Source: CTSoil-075 sp964292325 (GTDB lineage: Bacteria > Bacillota > Negativicutes > DSM-13327). Taken from it: 57,737 bases of DNA. Position 1 is the stretch's first letter; the number at the start of each line of letters is the position of its first letter. The stretch covers positions 1 through 57,737 of the forward strand of contig CAXYVG010000010.1 of NCBI GenBank assembly GCA_964292325.1, in the 5' to 3' direction. Below, piece after piece: positions 42,744 to 51,564 of the stretch. The notes beneath the pieces are model-generated. The model was not told the DNA's origin. It saw nothing but the letters and a program-made list of their open reading frames with translations, and ran no database searches. The position numbers were made by a program, and so were the translations under genes.

Positions 42744-42772
42744 TTATTCGCACAATAGCATAAATCTCCTCC
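42744..42772 (-). promoter_or_regulatory. Sigma-H-like promoter of spo0F
   Basis: Minus strand GGAGGAGAT (42764-42772), 11 bases, TGCGAATAA (42744-42752). The sigma-H consensus is RnAGGAwWW-N11/12-RnnGAATww; two constrained positions differ. Bacillus spo0F is sigma-H dependent. Confidence 0.5.
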
Positions 42773-42794
42773 TATTTTGTGGTAAATAATAGTT

Positions 42795-45149
42795 TTATTT
42801 AAAAATTTTAACAATGCGTGCTCGCGCTGCATGCAATTTTGACATTATTTTATAAGCTAGCTCATTATGATATATCTGCAGCGTATAAACCGCCTGCTTA
42901 TCATCTACAGAAAAACGAATATCATTGAAAGGTGTAGGCAAACCCCATGTACTATAAATGGGTTGCCCATTTTTTAAGACACTAATACGATAAGCACTAT
43001 CTCTAAAATATAACGGATATTTTACATTTACAACATGACTATGATTAGCATCTACTACAATATCATTACCTAAAAGACGAATGGCATATTCAGAAACACC
43101 TTGCTCATCTAATAAACACTTACCATATATTGCAAGAAGCTTTGGCGTATAATAATCCAAATAAGCCTCGACCAGCTGACTGGCAGTAGAAAAGGATAAT
43201 AATCCTCGATCAGCATAGCGTGTTTTGACATAAGCTAAGTGATCATCGATTACCTGGAATTGTCCACCTTGCGTACTTTGCCAATCCCCTTGCCCCATAA
43301 CAAACATCGCATGCGTAAAGCCAATTACAGCATGAACACCTGGCTTGACATTACCGCTATCTGTTACAAAAAACGCCATACCTTGGTCCGTTTTCCCATT
43401 CATAACCGCTGCACTTTGCGTATCATAACCAATGGACTCGCGAGGCGTTGGACGAAATTCAACAATGCCAAGTTGAGAAAGATCGGTAGCCGGCATATTA
43501 ATATCATCAGGAGCAGCAAAATAAATTTCACGGCCATACTCACCTGTAGTTATGGCATCTCCTGTATTGCCATCCGCATCACTAGATCCCCATAAACCCA
43601 CTTTTTTGTATACACTCGTACTCATAGCCTCATCTGCTTTGCCATTACCAAAATCAAATGAACCAACCCGAGCCGTTAATAACTGCCCCTGATCAGAGCG
43701 GCTAGACAATTTATCTAATATGCGTTGATAATCATATAACATACCCGCCCGACTAGCATAGTCACTAAAGTCGCCCTCAGCAAGCAATGAATGTGCCCAG
43801 CCATGTTTCAAATGATTCGCCCATAATCCGTCAACTGCCTCATTATATGATAATACATTACCAGGTAAATACGGATCATAATCTGAATGTAAATGGATGC
43901 CATACTCATGACCTTGCTTCGCCTCTTGGGCAACGGATTGCTCAATCGCAGATATAGCGCTAGGCCACTGGCCAGTCTGTGATCGCTGCGCAGCCCACTG
44001 GGCAGCCTTAACAGCAGGCCAAGCTATATAATGTGTCCATTTTGCCCCATGCTTATCAGCAATCCGATTCAACGCTTCTGACTTATGCACCACTTGCCCT
44101 ACAAACTCTTGTGGATCTAGCCAGCCATTACAATTACCCCAAACCTTCGGATATCCGGCTCCATCAATGGGTTCAAGATCCTCAGTCATAACATAAAAAA
44201 CTTTACCAGGCTTATTATCAACCACTGCTACTTGTACCTTGTCTAGAGCCTCGACATCATTAATGCTAAACTTCATCGTCCAAGGCTTATTTAAATTCAC
44301 AGCATCAGGTCGCTGCGCTTTCACTTGCCACTTGCTATGCCGGCGCTCACCAGGCGATAGCTGTTCGATTGTTTGCGCTACCGGGCTATTAATCACTAAT
44401 CCATACCCATAAGGCTCTATGAGCCTCACGACTACATTTTTCATTATTTGATGACTAACATTTTGTATATCCGCTTCGATTGTCACCAAATCGCCCTGAG
44501 TCGCATGATAGGCCAGACTGCTTGGAATAATACGTACCGCCTTACTACGATCCGTCCCCATTGCCAACTTGCTAATTAGCGCATGTTGTCCTTGACTCAC
44601 TTCTACACTCAACCGATATTTTTTCGTTGCTGCCAGACTTGTTTGCGGCAGACTTGCTAACATATCAGAAAAGTTATATGTTTGTTCCAACCAATTTCCT
44701 TGAAAGTTCGTTCTATATCGCAGATCCTGCCATTTATTTTGCAAATCCTTTTGAGGTAACTGTCCTGTATATACAAAACCAGTTTGTCCGATAACCCTTC
44801 CCTGTTCATCAAGAGCACTCAATTTAATCATCCCTTGCCCTTGCGTAGATAAAAACTGTAATCGCATTTGGGCAAACGTTGTGTGATCGGCTTCGCCCTC
44901 TACAAAATATTCCATATGACCTTGGTTACCTGCTACTAGTTCGAGTATATGTTCTCCTTGTTCTTGCGCCTCGACTACCCGACAAGAATTCCCTTCTCCC
45001 TGCTGTAACAGTCGATTGGCAATATCCCACTCCTTGCTATCATCCGTACTAAGAACCGTCAAGCCAGCCTTAGGTACCGGTGCCTGCGTGGCACAACCAC
45101 TTAGCATCAATGCTAACGACACTATGATAATTCCAAATTTATATATCAT
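42795..45149 (-). CDS. Large lipoprotein with a deacetylase-like barrel, unknown function
   Basis: A 784-residue exported lipoprotein with lipobox LSGC19. Residues 20-200 look beta-rich; 205-310 resemble an Ig-like or NEW3-like domain. From 315 a barrel-type catalytic region begins: MTEDLEP (321-327) and GIHLHSDYD (417-425) recall the metal-binding motifs of NodB-type polysaccharide deacetylases and related barrels. VGSFDFGNG and VEFRPTP follow. It is the third gene after sppA and the Yip1 protein (29-base gap), so envelope polysaccharide processing is plausible. The assignment to a deacetylase-like barrel is inference from motifs only. ATG start with TAGGAG upstream. Confidence 0.6.
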   Translation of the reverse strand: MIYKFGIIIVSLALMLSGCATQAPVPKAGLTVLSTDDSKEWDIANRLLQQGEGNSCRVVEAQEQGEHILELVAGNQGHMEYFVEGEADHTTFAQMRLQFLSTQGQGMIKLSALDEQGRVIGQTGFVYTGQLPQKDLQNKWQDLRYRTNFQGNWLEQTYNFSDMLASLPQTSLAATKKYRLSVEVSQGQHALISKLAMGTDRSKAVRIIPSSLAYHATQGDLVTIEADIQNVSHQIMKNVVVRLIEPYGYGLVINSPVAQTIEQLSPGERRHSKWQVKAQRPDAVNLNKPWTMKFSINDVEALDKVQVAVVDNKPGKVFYVMTEDLEPIDGAGYPKVWGNCNGWLDPQEFVGQVVHKSEALNRIADKHGAKWTHYIAWPAVKAAQWAAQRSQTGQWPSAISAIEQSVAQEAKQGHEYGIHLHSDYDPYLPGNVLSYNEAVDGLWANHLKHGWAHSLLAEGDFSDYASRAGMLYDYQRILDKLSSRSDQGQLLTARVGSFDFGNGKADEAMSTSVYKKVGLWGSSDADGNTGDAITTGEYGREIYFAAPDDINMPATDLSQLGIVEFRPTPRESIGYDTQSAAVMNGKTDQGMAFFVTDSGNVKPGVHAVIGFTHAMFVMGQGDWQSTQGGQFQVIDDHLAYVKTRYADRGLLSFSTASQLVEAYLDYYTPKLLAIYGKCLLDEQGVSEYAIRLLGNDIVVDANHSHVVNVKYPLYFRDSAYRISVLKNGQPIYSTWGLPTPFNDIRFSVDDKQAVYTLQIYHNELAYKIMSKLHAARARIVKIFK

Positions 45150-45178
45150 GTTCTCCTACCCTTTTCCATATTATGCCC

Positions 45179-45760
45179 TTATAACCCCATCGGCATATGT
45201 GTAATCGCACTACCGATAAAAATAAAGGTAATAACACATACTAGCCCCACAAATAGCATAGGCGTAAGCATCACAAGTACGGATGTAGCGGTTGATAGCT
45301 GATGTACTTCTTTGATCGCTATGACATGTAAGTATAATGACCACAATAAAACAGCTAACACAGATATTGTCATCAGTAGCACTTTGCTACTCGCAGGCAT
45401 TAGCGTTGTGAGTGCCCATAACGGTATAATAAATATCCAGGGAATATAGACAAACCCTAAAGCAGTAAACAATCCCACTGCGCTGCCACGTCCGCCAAAA
45501 AATTCAGCAATCAAGTGCCAAATTGCACTTGCCATAACCCATATCATAATGCCACTCACGACCTTAATAGCAATCACTACATTGACCATTTCTGGCATAT
45601 CAATCATCTTAAGACCAAAATACAAAGCCCATATTGGTAATATGATACTGCTGAAAAAAGCTACTACGGCCTGACCGATCGGTTTTTGTTCACCAAGATT
45701 TTTCATTGCGATCAACGGCTGAAACAATATATCATACAGCGTGTCAAATAAGCTCCCCAT
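45179..45760 (-). CDS. Yip1-family membrane protein
   Basis: A 193-residue membrane protein with about five TM helices. The start MGSLFDTLYDILFQPLIAMK and the following proline-rich hydrophobic pattern are typical of bacterial Yip1-domain proteins of unknown function. It starts directly at the sppA stop codon with an AGGTG ribosome site inside the end of sppA, so the two are translationally linked. It lies between sppA and the barrel lipoprotein and probably serves the same envelope process. Confidence 0.75.
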   Translation of the reverse strand: MGSLFDTLYDILFQPLIAMKNLGEQKPIGQAVVAFFSSIILPIWALYFGLKMIDMPEMVNVVIAIKVVSGIMIWVMASAIWHLIAEFFGGRGSAVGLFTALGFVYIPWIFIIPLWALTTLMPASSKVLLMTISVLAVLLWSLYLHVIAIKEVHQLSTATSVLVMLTPMLFVGLVCVITFIFIGSAITHMPMGL

Positions 45761-46702
45761 TTACTTCACCTGCCATTTGTCCGGTGAGATTTCTGCCGGT
45801 GCTGCACTATTGAGAGCATTTCTAGCCTGATTAAAAATTACTTTTTCTAATAAAGAACTGGCTTGTTCATTGGCACCAAATAACATATTCCAAGGAGACT
45901 GCTTCCCATATTCTTTAATTTCAGGTTTACCACTAATACCCGCTAGCTGGGCCGTTCCATCAATCGCGTCATACATATTACCCAGTTCATCAACTAAGCC
46001 TAACTGTTTTGCCTGATTGCCCGTATAAATTCGCCCATCGGCAAGTTTACGCACTTGCTGGGCATCCATTTTCCGTCCTTCCGCTACCACTGCGACAAAC
46101 TGTTCATAGATATCATCTACCATTACCTGAATAATCGCTCTCTCTTCACTTGTCATAGGCCGCTCAGGAGATAAAATGTCTTTATGAGCCCCGCTTTTAA
46201 TCTTCTCTTGATAAATCCCAATTTTTTTATATAGTTCTTCCCAATTTGCATACGGTACATATACACCAATACTACCTGTCATGGTCGTAGAATTCGCATA
46301 GATCTTATCCGTACAAGCAGCTAGCCAATACCCTCCTGATGCAGCTACATCGCCCATCGATGTCACGACTACCTTACCTTTTGCACGTAATTTCTTAATT
46401 TCTACACCAACCTCTTGCGAAGCTGCCGCGCTACCACCCGGACTATTAATCCTCAGAATAACCGCTTTTACCGAATCATCTTCTTGCGCTGCATGGAGTT
46501 GTTTGATTACCTGATCAGTACCCCCTTGGTCGACAAACATATTACTTTGTCCTCGTCCACCAATGATGACACCTTCCACATAAATGACAGCAATCTTTTC
46601 AGTTTGATTCACTTTTGCTTTACTACCCCCGCGAAACGCTAGCCCGATTAACGATAAAAGGATTACAATTCCAATCACGATTACAACTGATTTTTTATAC
46701 AT
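45761..46702 (-). CDS. sppA: Signal peptide peptidase SppA
   Basis: A 313-residue single-domain S49 serine protease, anchored by an N-terminal TM segment (about 5-23). It degrades cleaved signal peptides and lantibiotic-like peptides at the membrane. The nucleophile is in GDVAASGGYWLA and the substrate region INSPGGSAAAS; the catalytic lysine lies further downstream in the usual TGSIGVY...SGAHKD region. Length matches the short Bacillus-type SppA. ATG start with GGGGGA upstream. Confidence 0.92.
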   Translation of the reverse strand: MYKKSVVIVIGIVILLSLIGLAFRGGSKAKVNQTEKIAVIYVEGVIIGGRGQSNMFVDQGGTDQVIKQLHAAQEDDSVKAVILRINSPGGSAAASQEVGVEIKKLRAKGKVVVTSMGDVAASGGYWLAACTDKIYANSTTMTGSIGVYVPYANWEELYKKIGIYQEKIKSGAHKDILSPERPMTSEERAIIQVMVDDIYEQFVAVVAEGRKMDAQQVRKLADGRIYTGNQAKQLGLVDELGNMYDAIDGTAQLAGISGKPEIKEYGKQSPWNMLFGANEQASSLLEKVIFNQARNALNSAAPAEISPDKWQVK

Positions 46703-46761
46703 ATTGTCCCCCTTAATTTTTGATAATATATGGATATCATTATCTTCTTCATGGCAATCGT

Positions 46762-46828
46762 CAGAAATGGGATATAGGGTTGAGCGGCTTTACGTAGGAC
46801 GCAAGCGATGCCCTATATCCCATTTCTG
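46762..46828. repeat. Perfect 18-bp inverted repeat with 31-base loop
   Basis: Arms 46762-46779 and 46811-46828 are perfect complements (core ATGGGATATAGGG). The loop is 31 bases and GC-richer than its surroundings. No T-tract flanks it. It lies between the sppA promoter region and the pyrG terminator. Confidence 0.6.
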
Positions 46829-46884
46829 GCAGACTTACAATATGCATCTATATCCTTTGATGCATCATATATAATAAGCAAAAA

Positions 46885-46915
46885 AGCAACTGTCGGAAAT
46901 AGTCCAACAGTTGCT
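46885..46915 (-). terminator. Terminator after pyrG
   Basis: A 9-bp stem (AGCAACTGT / ACAGTTGCT) with an extra inner stem, followed by TTTTTTG on the minus strand. Confidence 0.8.
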
Positions 46916-46920
46916 TCATT

Positions 46921-48528
46921 TTATTTTCTATTATTCAAAGCAGCTTTTACAAAATCTCTGAATAATGGGTGTGGATGTGTTGGACGTGATTTAAACTCTG
47001 GATGAAATTGAGTTGCAACAAACCAAGGATGATTTTTAATCTCTACAATTTCAACCAAACTGCCCTTAGGCAACGTACCACCAATAACAAGACCAGCCTC
47101 TGTTAATTGTTCGCGATAGGAATTGTTAAATTCCCAACGATGACGATGACGTTCATAAACAATTTCCTCTTGATAAGCCTGATGTGTTAAAGTTCCTTCA
47201 GGCACCTTACATGGATACACACCAAGGCGCATTGTACCGCCCTTTTCTTCAACTTCCACTTGTTCAGACATTAGATCAATAACAGGATGAGGGGTATCGG
47301 CCTGGAATTCAGTACTATGAGCTCCTGTTAAGTTACATACGTTACGAGCAAACTCAATTACCGAACACTGCATACCTAAACATAGACCAAAGAACGGTAC
47401 TTTATTCTCACGTGCATATTGAATGGCTTTAATCTTACCTTCTACACCGCGATCACCAAAACCGCCAGGTACCAAAATACCATCTACATCACCGAAACAA
47501 GTAACAAGATCCACATCATCTGCTTCAATCTCTTCGGCATTCACCCATTTTATATTAATAGCAGTATCACTCACAATACCAGCATGACGTAATGCTTCAG
47601 ACACACTTAGATAAGCATCCGGTAGTTCTACATATTTACCAACAATCGCAATCGCTACGCTTTGCGATGGATGAACAATTTTTCCTACCATTTTGGTCCA
47701 GTCGGCCATCTCCGCTTCCGCAGCGTTGATGTTCAGTTTTTCTAATACAATGCGATCCAGATTTTGTTCTTGCAGCATTAAAGGAACTTCATAAATACTA
47801 TCCACTGTTTTATTTTGAATCACAGCATTCGAATCAATATCACAAAACAGTGCCAATTTATCTCGCATATCAGGAGAAATATCATGTTCTGTACGGCAAA
47901 CAATAATATCAGGAGTAATACCAATGCTCCGAAGTTCTTTTACACTATGTTGGGTCGGTTTTGTCTTTAACTCACCGGCAGCAGAAATATAAGGCAATAA
48001 TGTAACATGAAGATAAAGCACACCATTACGGCCCACTTCTTTTTTCACCTGACGAATAGCTTCTAAAAATGGCAGACTTTCAATATCGCCTACTGTACCG
48101 CCAATTTCTGTAATGACAACATCCGCATTATCTTCTTTTCCTACGCGATAAATTCGTTCTTTAATTTCGTTGGTAATATGAGGAATGACTTGCACTGTAC
48201 TTCCTAAATAATCACCTTTACGTTCTTTATTAATAACAGACAAATAGATTTTACCTGCTGTTACATTGGAACTTTTGCTCAGATTGATATCAATAAATCG
48301 TTCATAATGTCCTAGATCCAAATCAGTCTCAGCACCATCTTCGGTAACAAATACCTCTCCATGCTGATAAGGGCTCATGGTACCAGGATCAATATTTATA
48401 TACGGATCAAATTTTTGGATCGTCACTTTAAGTCCGCGATTTTTTAACAAACGTCCTAAAGAAGCCGCTGTTATCCCTTTACCAAGTGAAGATACAACCC
48501 CCCCGGTAACGAAAATATATTTTGCCAT
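46921..48528 (-). CDS. pyrG: CTP synthase
   Basis: A 535-residue enzyme that aminates UTP to CTP using glutamine. The N-terminal synthase domain begins MAKYIFVTGGVVSSLGKG; the C-terminal glutamine amidotransferase has the nucleophile cysteine in GLCLGMQ and HPEFKS with its histidine and glutamate. ATG 48528 has AGGAGG upstream and gives the standard length; an upstream frame extension is not conserved. Sigma-A promoter at 48595-48622. It follows rpoE as in Bacillus. Confidence 0.97.
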   Translation of the reverse strand: MAKYIFVTGGVVSSLGKGITAASLGRLLKNRGLKVTIQKFDPYINIDPGTMSPYQHGEVFVTEDGAETDLDLGHYERFIDINLSKSSNVTAGKIYLSVINKERKGDYLGSTVQVIPHITNEIKERIYRVGKEDNADVVITEIGGTVGDIESLPFLEAIRQVKKEVGRNGVLYLHVTLLPYISAAGELKTKPTQHSVKELRSIGITPDIIVCRTEHDISPDMRDKLALFCDIDSNAVIQNKTVDSIYEVPLMLQEQNLDRIVLEKLNINAAEAEMADWTKMVGKIVHPSQSVAIAIVGKYVELPDAYLSVSEALRHAGIVSDTAINIKWVNAEEIEADDVDLVTCFGDVDGILVPGGFGDRGVEGKIKAIQYARENKVPFFGLCLGMQCSVIEFARNVCNLTGAHSTEFQADTPHPVIDLMSEQVEVEEKGGTMRLGVYPCKVPEGTLTHQAYQEEIVYERHRHRWEFNNSYREQLTEAGLVIGGTLPKGSLVEIVEIKNHPWFVATQFHPEFKSRPTHPHPLFRDFVKAALNNRK

Positions 48529-48594
48529 ATTATTAGTTCCTCCTATAAATGCCTTGTACAATATCATAATATATCGTTCAAGTACGCCAATTAT

Positions 48595-48622
48595 TTTATA
48601 CTTTACTCTCTAGCAGTGTCAA
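48595..48622 (-). promoter_or_regulatory. Sigma-A promoter for pyrG
   Basis: Perfect TTGACA at 48617-48622, 16-base spacer, TATAAA at 48595-48600 on the minus strand, just inside the intergenic gap after rpoE. Confidence 0.65.
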
Positions 48623-48626
48623 GTAA

Positions 48627-48995
48627 TTATTCCCGTTCTCCTAGTTCTGCACTTGCCTCAACATACTCTTGTTGAATTTCTTCAAATAATTTTTGCCGCC
48701 TTACAGTAGAAGAAGTTTTTACACTTTCCTCTTTTTCGCTTGCTGAGCGTCCGCTCAGTTGTTGTGGTGACCATTCTAAAAGCCCCCACATTCCTTTTCC
48801 CATATGTACAAACCGACTATCCATATTGATTTGTGTATGTACTTCTGCAATCGCATGAGGCAATGAGTGAATTTTTCGTCCCTTTAATTCTAAAACCTCT
48901 GTAATTAACTCTCTAAAATACATTGCTTTACCAATTTTTTGTAATAATTTAAAAGCTAGCTCCACTTCTGAAACTTGATTCATTATGTCTGCCAT
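48627..48995 (-). CDS. rpoE: RNA polymerase delta subunit, short form
   Basis: A 122-residue protein. Residues 5-75 form the HARE-HTH winged helix of RpoE delta (ELAFKLLQKIGKAMYFRELI, FVHMGKGMWGLLEW). The Bacillus protein has a long Asp/Glu-rich disordered tail that displaces nucleic acid from polymerase. Here the C-terminal 45 residues are of mixed charge with several Lys and Arg and no acidic run. The gene sits directly upstream of pyrG, the conserved position. ATG 48995 is chosen by similarity; GGAGGG lies rather far upstream. Confidence 0.8.
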   Translation of the reverse strand: MADIMNQVSEVELAFKLLQKIGKAMYFRELITEVLELKGRKIHSLPHAIAEVHTQINMDSRFVHMGKGMWGLLEWSPQQLSGRSASEKEESVKTSSTVRRQKLFEEIQQEYVEASAELGERE

Positions 48996-49073
48996 ATCAA
49001 TACAATCCCTCCACACTTGATTTTTATTAACGCCAGCTTACATGATTCCACCTAGTAATATTTACTATATATA

Positions 49074-49101
49074 TTGAGATTCATTTTTCATTGAATCTCA
49101 A
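49074..49101 (-). terminator. Hairpin after argS
   Basis: A perfect 10-bp stem (TTGAGATTCA / TGAATCTCAA) with an 8-base loop just past the argS stop. The minus strand continues TATATATAG, so the U-tract is poor. Confidence 0.5.
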
Positions 49102-49110
49102 ACTGATCTC

Positions 49111-50775
49111 TTACATTGTTTCGGGTGCACTAATTCCTAAAATACCAAGAGCATGTCGAATCGTTGTCTGTACGGCCTTCACTAAAGCCATTCGTGATAA
49201 TTGGAGCTCCTGATCAACACCATTAATACGACATTGATTATAAAAAGTATGAAAAAGTCCTGCTAAGTCATGGACATAGCGAGTCATACGATGTGGCGCT
49301 CTTTCTCTAGCCGCATCGGCTATTTCTTCTTCATATTGACCTAATTTTTTAATCAAATCGATTTCATATTCACTCGTCAATAACTCTAATTTCACATGCT
49401 CCATATCATCAAGCGTAATACCTTGCTCAGCAAGCTGACGGAAAATGCTTGCAATCCGGGCATGGGCATATTGTATATAATAGACCGGGTTCTCACTAGA
49501 CCGCGATTTTGCTAAATCTAGATCAAAGTCCAATTGACTATCAAGAGAACGCATAATAAAGAAAAATCTTGCCGCATCTGTGCCAACTTCTTCAATGAGT
49601 TCACTTAATGTCACACTTTGCCCTGTTCGTTTCGACATTTTTACCAATTGTCCATTTCTATATAAACTAACCATCTGTACAATTAAAACTTCCAGTTGCT
49701 CAGCACTATACCCCAAAGAGGCAATCGCCGCTTTCACTCTGCAAATATAACCATGATGATCAGCACCCCAAATATTAATCAGCTGATCAAAACCACGTTC
49801 CAATTTATTGCGATGGTACGCAATATCTGCCGCTAAATAAGTCGGTATACCATTATCCCGAATCACTACCCGGTCTTTATCATCACCATATGCCGTCGAT
49901 TTAAGCCATAGAGCCCCATCTTTTTCATAGATGTAGCCTTTATCTTGTAGTACCTGACAAGTCTCATTCAGCGCGTTACTCTGATGCAAGGTACACTCAC
50001 TAAACCATACATCAAACTGTACATTAAAAGCAGCTAAATCTGATTTTAATGCCGCTAATTTTTCATTCAGAGCTCTTTCTTTAAATACTGCTAAGCGTTC
50101 TTCAGCAGGAACACTTAGATATGTATTACCCTCTTGCTCAATAATCCCCTGAGCAGTCGTCACAATATCTTGCCCATGGTATCCATTCTCAGGGAATTCG
50201 ACTTTTTCACCTAACAGTTCCAGATAACGTGCATTCACAGACGCTGCTAAATTGTCAATTTGATTACCAGCATCATTAATATAAAATTCGCTAGCTACCT
50301 GATACCCTGCTGCATGTAATAAATTCACCAGCGCACTACCAACAGCAGCGCCACGACCATGACCAACATGCAATGGTCCGGTAGGATTCGCACTTACAAA
50401 TTCTACCTGCACACGTTGTCCAGCCCCAGCAAGACTATTTCCATAGTTTTCACCTTTTGCCAATATATCAGCAAGCATGGTATAGAGCCAATCTGATTTT
50501 AAATAAAAATTAATAAATCCTGGCCCAGCAAGCACCGTTTTTTCCAGCCAAGTTTCTTGTAATCGCTCGACAATCGCCTCTGCAATAACCCTAGGATTAG
50601 TTTTAGCGGCTCTAGCGGTTTGCATCGCAAAATTCGTAGCAAAATCGCCAAACTCTTTCTTTGGCGGCACTTCAAGCACAATTTGTGGCAATTCATCCGC
50701 ATGAAACACACCATCAGTAATGGCCTCTTTCGCTGCTTGCTGAATTGCTTTTTGTAGTAAGTCTTTAATATCCAC
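49111..50775 (-). CDS. argS: Arginyl-tRNA synthetase
   Basis: A 554-residue class I synthetase that charges tRNA-Arg. The N-terminal ArgRS additional domain precedes the HIGH-type motif (GPLHVGHGRG) and the KMSKR motif (VKMSKRTGQ). The DALR anticodon-binding domain ends the protein. GTG start 50775 with GGGAGG 9 bases upstream gives the family length; the frame extends 19 codons upstream without similarity. The start is one base after the ywiB stop, so the genes are coupled, as in Bacillus. Confidence 0.96.
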   Translation of the reverse strand: MDIKDLLQKAIQQAAKEAITDGVFHADELPQIVLEVPPKKEFGDFATNFAMQTARAAKTNPRVIAEAIVERLQETWLEKTVLAGPGFINFYLKSDWLYTMLADILAKGENYGNSLAGAGQRVQVEFVSANPTGPLHVGHGRGAAVGSALVNLLHAAGYQVASEFYINDAGNQIDNLAASVNARYLELLGEKVEFPENGYHGQDIVTTAQGIIEQEGNTYLSVPAEERLAVFKERALNEKLAALKSDLAAFNVQFDVWFSECTLHQSNALNETCQVLQDKGYIYEKDGALWLKSTAYGDDKDRVVIRDNGIPTYLAADIAYHRNKLERGFDQLINIWGADHHGYICRVKAAIASLGYSAEQLEVLIVQMVSLYRNGQLVKMSKRTGQSVTLSELIEEVGTDAARFFFIMRSLDSQLDFDLDLAKSRSSENPVYYIQYAHARIASIFRQLAEQGITLDDMEHVKLELLTSEYEIDLIKKLGQYEEEIADAARERAPHRMTRYVHDLAGLFHTFYNQCRINGVDQELQLSRMALVKAVQTTIRHALGILGISAPETM

Positions 50776-50776
50776 T

Positions 50777-51199
50777 TTAACTTTCCTCCCGTACACTGAT
50801 AGACAAGGTATTGGCACTTTGCCAATGTCCATTTATTTCTAGCTCGTAACAAATATCGATGTTGCCAGCTGGATTACCTAACGACAAATTGATGCTCGTG
50901 GTTAGTATACTCATATTCATACTGTTATACGATGTCACATATGCACTATGATTTTTTTCGCCTAAACGAAACTCCTGTTTATATTTGATGCTACCGGTTC
51001 TAACCAGTACTACATGCTGCTGATATATCTTCAGCATAGTAGTCGTACCTTCAAGCCCAGATACTTCACTATCCTTATACACCAAATACTGTATACCATT
51101 TCTCTCATAATAATGCCCTACAGTGATGAGCTCAATGCGAGACTCTTCGCCCGTAGCATCACATTGTGTACCAACGATTGAAAGTACAACGTCAAGCAT
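50777..51199 (-). CDS. ywiB: YwiB family protein (DUF1934)
   Basis: A 140-residue lipocalin-like beta-barrel protein of the DUF1934/YwiB family. ELITVGHYYERNGIQYLVYKDSEVSGLEGTTTML-type strand pattern is diagnostic (cited here only in parts: YLVYKDSEVSGLEGT). The function is unknown. It is coupled to argS in Bacillus and here. ATG 51199 has GGGAGATACT in front; the longer frame is not conserved. Confidence 0.88.
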   Translation of the reverse strand: MLDVVLSIVGTQCDATGEESRIELITVGHYYERNGIQYLVYKDSEVSGLEGTTTMLKIYQQHVVLVRTGSIKYKQEFRLGEKNHSAYVTSYNSMNMSILTTSINLSLGNPAGNIDICYELEINGHWQSANTLSISVREES

Positions 51200-51275
51200 A
51201 GTATCTCCCTTATCAACCTGAAATATATTATAGCCTACTCCGCACTGATTGTAACGCAAAATTTACAATAAAACA

Positions 51276-51293
51276 CCCCCTCACGGGAGGGGG
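51276..51293 (-). terminator. Strong terminator in the ywiB leader region
   Basis: A 7-bp all-but-one GC stem (CCCCCTC / GAGGGGG) with a 4-base loop, followed by TGTTTTATT on the minus strand. It stands about 30 bases after a strong promoter and 75 bases before ywiB. Confidence 0.65.
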
Positions 51294-51328
51294 AATATAA
51301 TTGAATTTTAATCAGTCTTATAAATTGC

Positions 51329-51358
51329 ATTATATGTCTATTATAAATAGTATGTCAA
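51329..51358 (-). promoter_or_regulatory. Strong sigma-A promoter in the spoIID-ywiB gap
   Basis: Perfect TTGACA (51353-51358), 18-base spacer, perfect TATAAT (51329-51334), minus strand. Predicted start near 51322, immediately upstream of the terminator at 51276-51293. Confidence 0.7.
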
Positions 51359-51441
51359 GTTTTTTGAGAGGTATTCTTAACGTATTTCTTCTATCTATTA
51401 TCTTTACATTGTACCAATGAGAAGTTTACAGAATAACCGTA

Positions 51442-51474
51442 GCGCCGCCACTCTTATAAAAGAGATAGCGGCGC
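51442..51474. other. GC-rich double hairpin in an AT-rich gap
   Basis: GCGCCGC (51442-51448) pairs with GCGGCGC (51468-51474); inside, CTCTT pairs with AAGAG. No U-tract follows on the minus strand. It may be the terminator of the upstream gene or part of an RNA. Confidence 0.45.
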
Positions 51475-51564
51475 CTGTATGGATAAGACGTCTTGATATG
51501 ACTGCCTCTCCACTGTTAGTATATGCAGATTGCTAGAAAAAATACGCATCTTTATATCTTTTTC

